NCBI GenBank assembly: GCA_900557355.1 | Contig: USSR01000347.1 | Coordinates: 1-7,366 of the forward strand | From: an uncultured Bacteroides sp. | Lineage (GTDB): Bacteria; Bacteroidota; Bacteroidia; Bacteroidales; Bacteroidaceae | Length of the DNA: 7,366 bases | Reading direction: 5' to 3' | Shown here: positions 1 to 5,618 of the stretch, one piece after another | Numbering within the stretch: the first letter of the stretch is position 1 | Layout: each line of letters opens with the position of its first letter | The notes under the pieces: model-generated | Database searches by the model: none | What the model saw: the letters and a program-made list of their open reading frames with translations, nothing else | What the model was told of the DNA's origin: nothing | Made by a program: the position numbers and the translations under genes

Positions 1-1237
1 CATATACGGCTTTGATATTGTTGGAACCAATACCGATTTCCCGTTCGTCTTCCTGCAGGATATAGTGTGTAAACTGTTGTGTCTTTGGATTATATAGATT
101 CAATCCACCATCATTTGTTCCTATCCATAAGTTCTTATTCTTATCTTCGGTAATGCAACTGACTACATTGTCACTTAGAGAATTCTTATATGGAATACGT
201 TGGATATTCTTGAATCTGTTGCGGATCGGATGATAATAGTTTAGTCCTCCGAAATAGGTTCCAAGCCACATTCCGCCCTGCGAATCCATAAAGATACTGC
301 GGACCGAACGCTGTGACAGACTGCCGCTTTCTACCGGACTACTGCTGTAAGAAACGAAAGAATCGTTTCCTTCATGATAAATGTTTAGATCATTGAATGT
401 TCCTATCCATAGGCGATTTTGCGAATCCAATGCCAGAGAACGGATATAATTGGAACTGATACTTTTAGGATTGGAAGAAGAATGATGATAAGCTTTGACT
501 TCTTGTGTTTTCGGGTTAAATAGAAGTAGACCGGCTCCTTCGGTAGCTATCCAGATGCGGGTAGGAGATTGTTGCAAAATGGCTTGAATCTGTTTAGTGC
601 CCGTTATCGGAGTAATTCTTTCCAGTTTCTTTTGAGGAATGGAGTAGCTGTAAAGCCCGTCAACCGGGGTGCCGATATAGATAATATCGCCTTGCCTGTA
701 AAGAGCAGAAGCCACTATCTTATGCATAGCCGTACTAAAAGAATCATCAACGAATCGTGATTCTTTAATATCGAACATAGTCAGACCTTCCTGTGTACTT
801 ATGAGCAGTTGTTCCGGTGAGATCTCCGCAATACCGTTGATTTGCAGCTTCTTCCCCTTCTTTTCGTAGAAGAAATTTCTGAACTTATCCTTCTCCTCAT
901 CATAATATGACAAACCATCCCGCGTGCCGATCCAAACCCGTCCCTGACTGTCAGTCTTTACGATTCGCGAAATGTCATTAGCGATGCTGTTCGGATCATC
1001 TTCATTGTGCTGATAAACTGTAAATGAATACCCATCGTACTTGTTAACTCCGTCATAAGTTGCGAACCACATATTGCCTCGTTGGTCCTGATCGATAGAG
1101 AATACAGTACTTTGTGACAATCCTTCATTAATAGAGATATAGGAGAAGTTGATTTGCTCCGGAATATCAGAAAAAGCATAATTAACCCCTGCGCATAGAA
1201 AAAGTAGACAGATTGCTATTTTGTTAAGGCTGCTCAT
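1..1237 (-). CDS. Two-component regulator propeller sensor, N-terminal part (cut by window edge)
   Basis: The visible 412 residues are the periplasmic sensor part of a propeller-type signalling protein. An N-terminal hydrophobic stretch (about residues 5-22) looks like a signal peptide. After it come repeated blades of the reg_prop type, with cores of the form W-[IFL]-[GA]-T followed by DG or GGL and an aromatic residue. Cores are centred near residues 57, 102, 146, 187, 229, 277, 324 and 371, a spacing of about 40-48 residues, giving roughly eight blades. In Bacteroides, proteins that begin like this usually continue through more blades, a Y_Y_Y domain, a membrane helix and a histidine kinase, often with receiver and AraC domains (hybrid two-component systems that control glycan utilisation). 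Those parts lie outside the window, so kinase activity and ligand are inferred. The start ATG at 1237 is chosen because an in-frame-independent upstream ATG is closed at once by a stop and the signal peptide follows directly. The frame is open throughout, with no sign of decay. Confidence 0.88.
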   Translation of the reverse strand, partial: MSSLNKIAICLLFLCAGVNYAFSDIPEQINFSYISINEGLSQSTVFSIDQDQRGNMWFATYDGVNKYDGYSFTVYQHNEDDPNSIANDISRIVKTDSQGRVWIGTRDGLSYYDEEKDKFRNFFYEKKGKKLQINGIAEISPEQLLISTQEGLTMFDIKESRFVDDSFSTAMHKIVASALYRQGDIIYIGTPVDGLYSYSIPQKKLERITPITGTKQIQAILQQSPTRIWIATEGAGLLLFNPKTQEVKAYHHSSSNPKSISSNYIRSLALDSQNRLWIGTFNDLNIYHEGNDSFVSYSSSPVESGSLSQRSVRSIFMDSQGGMWLGTYFGGLNYYHPIRNRFKNIQRIPYKNSLSDNVVSCITEDKNKNLWIGTNDGGLNLYNPKTQQFTHYILQEDEREIGIGSNNIKAVY

Positions 1238-1263
1238 TATTAGTTCATAAGATTAATAATGGC

Positions 1264-1287
1264 ATCAAAGATAGTGAAATCTTTGAT
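1264..1287. repeat. Perfect 9-bp inverted repeat before the propeller gene
   Basis: ATCAAAGAT and its exact reverse complement are separated by 6 nt. The repeat lies between the stop of the stand-alone kinase gene (1335) and the start of the propeller sensor (1237). No T-run follows on the minus strand, which argues against a simple intrinsic terminator for the upstream operon. The left arm overlaps a -7-like box, so an operator or leader hairpin for the propeller gene is the more likely role. This is inference from position and symmetry only. Confidence 0.5.
1266..1273 (-). promoter_or_regulatory. Possible -7 box for the propeller sensor gene
   Basis: The minus strand reads TATCTTTG, a full match to the Bacteroides TAnnTTTG box. 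It is 28 nt before the ATG at 1237, which would leave a leader of about 20 nt. No TTTG-type -33 box is present at the usual 19-21 nt distance, so the call is weak. If real, the propeller gene has its own promoter and is not just the last gene of the upstream operon. Confidence 0.35.
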
Positions 1288-1334
1288 ATACCCCATGAAT
1301 TGGCTGGAAAACTATACAATCTTTCCGCCCCGCG

Positions 1335-1742
1335 TCAAATGTCTTTTTTCATAATGAGGTGATTCTCATTGTCGATACGTTGGTAAGATATTTCGTTCAT
1401 AATGCTTCGTATGAGGAATATTCCCAGACCTCCGATTGGACGTTCCTCCAAAGAAAGTGTAACATCTACTTCATCTACTTGTGTCGGATCAAAAGAGGCT
1501 CCCTTGTCCGTTAATAGGAAAACAAGTTGTTTTTCGCTGTAAGTTACTCTTAATAGGATGGTGTGTTGCTCTTGAGTTGGATAGGCGTACATAATAATAT
1601 TGGCTACGGCCTCTTCCAATGCCAGATTGATATTCATTGTCGTTTCAAATGACAAAGAAAGTTCCTCTCCCAGTTCTTCGATGAAACTGGCTAAAACTGA
1701 AATTTCATTTAAATCGTTTGAGATCTTTATTTCTCTTTCCAT
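1335..1742 (-). CDS. RsbW/SpoIIAB-type ATP-binding protein (serine kinase / anti-sigma-like)
   Basis: This 135-residue cytoplasmic protein is a single GHKL ATPase domain of the HATPase_c_2 class, the usual length for RsbW and SpoIIAB. The N box at 38-50 has Glu44 and Asn48 in the places of the catalytic base and magnesium ligand of SpoIIAB. The G1 box is DKGASFDP at 79-86, and the G2 box GGLGIFLIR is at about 104-112. Family members bind a target such as a sigma factor, and phosphorylate a STAS antagonist on serine when released. It is the last gene of the four-gene operon, with its ATG 12 nt after the phosphatase stop. It is a clear paralogue of the kinase domain encoded by the first gene: the N box and G1 box fall at the same residue numbers, and both share the IEELG segment. 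No sigma factor lies beside it, so its binding target is unknown. It could act on the STAS domain of the fused protein. Confidence 0.88.
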   Translation of the reverse strand: MEREIKISNDLNEISVLASFIEELGEELSLSFETTMNINLALEEAVANIIMYAYPTQEQHTILLRVTYSEKQLVFLLTDKGASFDPTQVDEVDVTLSLEERPIGGLGIFLIRSIMNEISYQRIDNENHLIMKKDI

Positions 1743-1754
1743 AATGATATGTGC

Positions 1755-3692
1755 TTAATTGTTTGTTGTCCCGGGTTCATATTGAATAAGTAAAATAGTC
1801 AAGTCATCGCTGGCTTCGGCTTCCTTGACATGCTCTGCTATAGAGTCCACTATACCATTAACAGTGGTGCGTACATCAGACGTGTTATTATCAGACAATG
1901 TCTTCAATAACTTTTCGTCTCCATATAGCTCTTTCTCTGTATTTTCAGCTTCTGTCACTCCATCGGTGTAAAGGAACAGTTTACTTCCTTTTTCCAATGT
2001 CGTTTCATCTTCGGTATAGGCAAATTCTTCAATGACACCAACAAATATCTGGGTCTTGAATTCAAGGAAAGAAACCTGTCCGTCCGGACGAATCAGTATG
2101 GGAGGATTATGTCCGGCATTACACAGTTTCAGTTTCCCCGTTTCCAAATCGAGGATTCCGACAATAAGCGTGACAAACATGTTGGATTCGTTATTATCAG
2201 AAATCGAATTGTTCATGTCCGTCACAATCTTGGCCGGTGAAAGCACCTGCTGAGATAAAGTACGGAACAGACTGCGGGTGATTGCCATAAACAGAGAAGC
2301 GGGTACGCCTTTTCCTGATACATCCCCGATTAGGAAGTAGAGGCGGTTGCCATCCATATAGAAGTCATAAAGATCTCCGCCTACTTCTTTCGCAGGGTGA
2401 AGTATGGCATGCAAATCTACATCACTACGTTCGGGGTAGGGAGGGAATATCTTGGGAAGCATTCCCATTTGTATTTCCCTAGCTATAGAAAGCTCGCTTT
2501 CAATCCGTTCTTTGCTGGCAGTCGTGTCTTTTAGTTCAACTACGTAAGTAGATAAAGAGTGCTGCATGAAGATAAGCGAATCGTATAGATCTCTGATTTC
2601 ATCGTTGGAATGCACTTCTGGTATGGTAACATCAAATCGTCCGGTCGCAATTTCGCGGGCTGACTCGGAGAATTTCTCCAGTGGGCGGACAAGGCGTCGG
2701 ATGATGCTGTACACAATCAGGAATAGGGCTATCATCCCCACTATAAAAGTGTAGATGATTGTTCGGGATGTACTGTCTAGTTCCTGAAGAATAATCTGGC
2801 TTGGACAAACGGTGCATACTGACCATCCAATCTGGGGAATAGTTGTGTAAAATGCATACGAATCTACTCCTTTGTTATCGAAACGCATGGTTCCGGTGTG
2901 TCCTGCCAGCATTTCATGTCCGATCTGTTCCTGTGCAAGATTCTCTTTGGCAAAGGCTTCAGAGAATATCGTTTCGTTCATGATCTTATTTCTATCCATG
3001 TGAGTCAGGAAACTTCCGTTGCGACTGATTAAATAGGTGTAGCTGGAAGGATATGGCTTCAGCAAGCTAATTGTATCAGTGAATTGTGTCAGTGATATAT
3101 TGGCTGTAAAGACTGCGACTAATTTTCCATCACTGTCAAACAGCGGTTTGGCATAAGTACTCATGATGAAATTTCCCCCTCCGTCATCATAATAAGGTTC
3201 ACTCCAGTAAGGTTGCTTAAGTAGTTGGGGGATGAGATACCAGTCCATACATGGATAGTCATAATTCTGGCTACCTAATACCTGATAGGTTATTTCTCCA
3301 TTTATTTCATCCTTAAAAGAAGCATAGGGCATGAAATATTTCCCTTTTTCTTTGTAATAGTTGGGAACGAAAGCTATGCCACTTCCAACGATGAACTGAT
3401 TGTTTCTTACAACAGATTCAATAATATTGTGTAAAGAGTCCGGGTGATTAATGTTTCTTTCCAAGACCCAGACAGATTGGTTTACAGTCGTCTTAACAGA
3501 CAGTAGCTGACCGCTGATTTCAGTTGCAATGTTACTTAATAGTCCATGAGTACGTTCAATGGCAAAGTCCGTTACTTTCTGGTGGCTATAATAATAAAAT
3601 AGCGCCATAATAGTAGCAAAGATAATCAACGTAAAGGAAAGTACGTAGATACTTAGCCGGGTTGCAAAGGAACGGGAAAAAGTGTGTTTCAT
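1755..3692 (-). CDS. Membrane sensor phosphatase: Cache-like domain, HAMP, SpoIIE/RsbU-type PP2C
   Basis: This 645-residue inner-membrane protein is predicted to remove phosphate from a phosphoserine STAS protein in response to a periplasmic signal. A first membrane helix (about 13-35) is followed by a periplasmic domain of about 275 residues. The YWSEPYYD segment at 162-169 and the later ligand-pocket-like stretch are typical of double Cache domains. A second helix is at about 311-331, then a HAMP domain (about 332-384) and a short helical linker (385-405). The C-terminal SpoIIE phosphatase has EVGGDLYDF (436-444), GDVSGKGVPAS (456-466), NAGHNPP (525-531), YTDGVTEA (575-582) and DDLT (629-632). 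The metal-binding aspartates expected in this family (Asp440, Asp457, Asp577, Asp629/630) are present, so it should be active. The gene starts 12 nt after the solute-binding protein gene and ends 12 nt before the second kinase. The likely substrate is the STAS domain made by the first gene of the operon. Confidence 0.93.
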   Translation of the reverse strand: MKHTFSRSFATRLSIYVLSFTLIIFATIMALFYYYSHQKVTDFAIERTHGLLSNIATEISGQLLSVKTTVNQSVWVLERNINHPDSLHNIIESVVRNNQFIVGSGIAFVPNYYKEKGKYFMPYASFKDEINGEITYQVLGSQNYDYPCMDWYLIPQLLKQPYWSEPYYDDGGGNFIMSTYAKPLFDSDGKLVAVFTANISLTQFTDTISLLKPYPSSYTYLISRNGSFLTHMDRNKIMNETIFSEAFAKENLAQEQIGHEMLAGHTGTMRFDNKGVDSYAFYTTIPQIGWSVCTVCPSQIILQELDSTSRTIIYTFIVGMIALFLIVYSIIRRLVRPLEKFSESAREIATGRFDVTIPEVHSNDEIRDLYDSLIFMQHSLSTYVVELKDTTASKERIESELSIAREIQMGMLPKIFPPYPERSDVDLHAILHPAKEVGGDLYDFYMDGNRLYFLIGDVSGKGVPASLFMAITRSLFRTLSQQVLSPAKIVTDMNNSISDNNESNMFVTLIVGILDLETGKLKLCNAGHNPPILIRPDGQVSFLEFKTQIFVGVIEEFAYTEDETTLEKGSKLFLYTDGVTEAENTEKELYGDEKLLKTLSDNNTSDVRTTVNGIVDSIAEHVKEAEASDDLTILLIQYEPGTTNN

Positions 3693-3704
3693 GAATGAAT
3701 GTGA

Positions 3705-4655
3705 TTATTTTACGAAATTTTCATAACGAATGTCGCTGGTGTTTTTGATTTGATCTGGCAACAAAATACTAGCTGCCAGATCAAATACTTCTCGGCTTAG
3801 CCGATAGGGACGTTGCCCGCTCTTCCTGTTTGTTTGTAGCCGTAAGATCTCATCCAACATTTTACGCTGGTGATATCTGTTGGTTCCTATGTTGTGTTGA
3901 TGCACTTGTTCCATTATAATGTCCAATGTTTGTTCGCGGTGTTCGTTTGCCCATTCCCAGCCACGTATACTGGCACGGGCCAATTTCTGTACAGCTTGAG
4001 GATATTTCTGATAGAATTCTCTGCTAACATAAAGTCCGTCCTCTGGCAAGTTATATCCATAATCTGCGAAATGCATGATATGAATAGAATCAGTCTTTAC
4101 ACCGGCTTCAATTAGTTGTAGAAACTCATTGTAACTTCCTACGAGACAAATATCTACAGCTTTCGATAGGAAAATGTTGACTCCTCCATTGAAACGTATC
4201 CATTCCACCTGGAGTTGATATTTGTTGGCTATTTGATCCAGTAGTTCTTGACTAAGATGATTCCATACCCCTATTTTCTTATGTTGCAAAGATGAAGTAC
4301 CCTTGAGTGGCGAACGACTGACAAGCATCAGACTGTTTTCCTGTGAGGTTTGCAAGATATTAACTATCTGTGCACCTGCAAAATATTCAGTCAAGGCATA
4401 CGATAGGTTCATAACTACCGCTTGCGAATACCCTTTCTGCAGAAAAGAAAAAGAGCTTGCCGAAAGCGAAGGATGTACCACATGTACGTCAAGTCCCTCT
4501 TCCTTGTAGAATCCCAGTTTGTCGGCTACGTAATAGCCTGCAAATTGTGCTTGTGCCGTCCATTTGGGTGTGAGATTAATGGATTGTGCATTCACCGGTT
4601 CTGTCAGAAAGAACAGAGATAGCAAGATACTGCAAATAATAGATGCTTTTCTCAT
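3705..4655 (-). CDS. Secreted NMT1/THI5-like solute-binding protein without a transporter
   Basis: This is a periplasmic binding protein of 316 residues. An n-region MRK, a hydrophobic core (about 4-18) and the VNA-QS junction near residue 23 make a signal peptidase I signal peptide. There is no lipobox cysteine, so it should be soluble in the periplasm. The start of the mature protein, with KWTAQAQFAGYYVA (31-44) and GFYKEEGLDV (48-57), is the hallmark of the NMT1/THI5-like family, which binds thiamine pyrimidine precursors and other small, often aromatic, compounds. No permease or ATPase is nearby and no thiamine-pyrophosphate riboswitch is evident upstream, which argues against a thiamine uptake role. 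The placement directly before a membrane sensor phosphatase suggests that it delivers a ligand to that sensor. The start is set at ATG 4655, because the longer frame begins at a TTG (4661) and ATG 4655 gives an 11-nt gap, as between the other operon genes. The ligand cannot be read from the sequence. Confidence 0.88.
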   Translation of the reverse strand: MRKASIICSILLSLFFLTEPVNAQSINLTPKWTAQAQFAGYYVADKLGFYKEEGLDVHVVHPSLSASSFSFLQKGYSQAVVMNLSYALTEYFAGAQIVNILQTSQENSLMLVSRSPLKGTSSLQHKKIGVWNHLSQELLDQIANKYQLQVEWIRFNGGVNIFLSKAVDICLVGSYNEFLQLIEAGVKTDSIHIMHFADYGYNLPEDGLYVSREFYQKYPQAVQKLARASIRGWEWANEHREQTLDIIMEQVHQHNIGTNRYHQRKMLDEILRLQTNRKSGQRPYRLSREVFDLAASILLPDQIKNTSDIRYENFVK

Positions 4656-4666
4656 TATCAATGGAA

Positions 4667-5407
4667 TTAACGAATGATAAAAAGGCCGGAACAGCCTGTC
4701 ATATCGAATATTTTCCGTATTTCCGCACGCATAGCTTCTAATACAAGTTGTCCGTTGTGTTGCTTTACACTTTTCTGGAGGGTTATCAGGCTTCTTAAAC
4801 CGGAACTGCTGATATATAGTAATCCTTCGCAGTTGATTATTATATTAGGATTCTGAACGTTTAATAAAGGTTGGATGAGAGCATTGAATTCGTTGGTATT
4901 GGCAGTGTCCAATCGTCCTTCAACAGTGAGTATGATTACTTCCTCTATTTTACATAAATTCGTTTTAAGAGTTGCTTCCGGTTTGAAATCCATTTCTATA
5001 TTTTTAGTCAGGATTAGTTCGTTTTGGTTGTCCGTCGAATGATATTCTACTTTATCCATTGTTCGGCGAATCAGGAAGAGTCCCAAACCTTGTGTCAGTT
5101 GCTGTTCCAGGGATAGTGCATTTTCTGATGCTTCATTTTCAGATTTTGTGGGATCGAATGAAATACCATCGTCAATAATCTGGGCAATCAGTAGGCCGGG
5201 GGCCACAGAAGTTCTCAATGTAATTTCACCTTTTTGATTTTGAGGATAACCGTGATGGATAATATTGCTTATTGCTTCTTCAATAGCTAGGTTGAGACTC
5301 ATTGTTATGCCGGAAGGTAAATGTAATGACATGCCTAATTCTTCGATGAATTGGGCAATTATTGCAATTTCCTCTACCTGATTTTCGATAGTGATTTCCT
5401 TTTCCAT
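4667..5407 (-). CDS. Fused RsbW-type kinase domain and STAS (anti-anti-sigma-like) domain
   Basis: This 246-residue cytoplasmic protein joins two partner-switch components that are usually separate. Residues 1-137 form an HATPase_c_2 kinase domain: N box at 39-50 with Glu44 and Asn48, G1 box DDGISFDP at 79-86, G2 box QGLGLFLIR at 106-114. Residues about 148-246 form a STAS domain like SpoIIAA/RsbV, with EGRLDTANTNEF (163-174) and YISSSGLRSL (198-207). Ser202 aligns with the phosphorylated Ser58 of SpoIIAA, while the usual preceding Asp is replaced by Ser200. The open frame extends upstream to a TTG at 5467, but ATG 5407 gives MEKEITIEN, matching MEREIKISN of the paralogue at 1335-1742, and places the start about 50 nt after a good promoter. 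It is the first gene of the operon. Its STAS domain is the obvious phosphatase substrate. Whether the kinase acts in cis or on another protein is unknown. Confidence 0.9.
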   Translation of the reverse strand: MEKEITIENQVEEIAIIAQFIEELGMSLHLPSGITMSLNLAIEEAISNIIHHGYPQNQKGEITLRTSVAPGLLIAQIIDDGISFDPTKSENEASENALSLEQQLTQGLGLFLIRRTMDKVEYHSTDNQNELILTKNIEMDFKPEATLKTNLCKIEEVIILTVEGRLDTANTNEFNALIQPLLNVQNPNIIINCEGLLYISSSGLRSLITLQKSVKQHNGQLVLEAMRAEIRKIFDMTGCSGLFIIR

Positions 5408-5464
5408 ATTCTTTAAGTAGCGCGTCATATTATAATTTATTCTTGTTTGGGGTGAATGCTGCCA

Positions 5465-5496
5465 CAAAAGTATTAGTAAAGGTGAAAAGTCTGAAA
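5465..5496 (-). promoter_or_regulatory. Predicted promoter of the four-gene signalling operon
   Basis: On the minus strand a perfect TAnnTTTG box, TACTTTTG (5472 down to 5465), is preceded by 20 nt and then TTTC (5496-5493), one base away from the Bacteroides TTTG -33 box. Transcription would begin near 5458, leaving a leader of about 50 nt before ATG 5407. This supports the shorter start of the kinase-STAS gene, since the longer reading frame starts at 5467, inside the -7 box. Confidence 0.6.
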
Positions 5497-5508
5497 TATA
5501 TTACTCCC

Positions 5509-5523
5509 AAATGGTTCCCATTT
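5509..5523. promoter_or_regulatory. Short inverted repeat upstream of the operon promoter
   Basis: AAATGG and CCATTT form a perfect 6-bp inverted repeat around a 3-nt spacer. It lies 12 bp beyond the -33 element of the operon promoter and about 70 bp before the -7 box of the divergent gene. That is a reasonable place for an activator to bind. The symmetry is short, and chance is possible. Confidence 0.3.
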
Positions 5524-5573
5524 TAGCAAATCTCCCTATATTGGGACGCTTTTTACGAGTGGGATGCTCCCGT

Positions 5574-5589
5574 TCTTTTCGCGAAAAGA
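5574..5589. promoter_or_regulatory. 16-bp perfect palindrome next to the AraC-gene promoter
   Basis: TCTTTTCGCGAAAAGA reads the same on both strands. It ends one base before the TACTTTTG box that probably drives the membrane AraC-type gene, so a dimeric protein bound here would cover the space between the -33 and -7 positions. Operator function, possibly autoregulation, is inferred. A spacer-less palindrome is not a typical AraC-family site, so another regulator could be responsible. Confidence 0.45.
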
Positions 5590-5590
5590 C

Positions 5591-5598
5591 TACTTTTG
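5591..5598 (+). promoter_or_regulatory. Likely -7 box of the membrane AraC-type regulator gene
   Basis: TACTTTTG matches TAnnTTTG exactly and is the same octamer as in the divergent operon promoter. A convincing -33 TTTG is missing at 19-21 nt upstream, as expected if transcription depends on an activator. The predicted transcript starts about 15 nt before ATG 5619, across an A-rich leader that is usual for Bacteroidetes translation starts. Confidence 0.5.
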
Positions 5599-5618
5599 TC
5601 GCTCAAAACAAAAAAAAC

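Noticed and set aside
569..760. Open frame of 63 codons on the plus strand
   Set aside because: It is antisense to the propeller gene, has no recognisable domain and no promoter-like sequence upstream.
958..1179. Open frame of 73 codons on the minus strand
   Set aside because: It lies in another frame inside the propeller sensor gene, whose own frame is open and rich in family motifs through this whole stretch.
4656..4820. Thiamine-pyrophosphate riboswitch before the NMT1/THI5-like gene
   Set aside because: The gene follows the upstream stop by 11 nt, and the preceding sequence is coding for a STAS domain; no conserved riboswitch core is seen.
5408..5467. N-terminal extension of the kinase-STAS protein beginning at TTG 5467
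   Set aside because: The start falls inside the predicted -7 box, and the paralogue aligns exactly from the Met encoded at 5407.
5531..5571. Repeated TCCC/GGGA words upstream of the AraC gene
   Set aside because: The arms are only 4 bp with irregular spacing, too weak to call a binding site.
5511..5618. 36-residue N-terminal extension of the AraC protein from ATG 5511
   Set aside because: It would translate across the 16-bp palindrome and the TACTTTTG box, and ATG 5619 opens directly into the first membrane helix after an A-rich leader.
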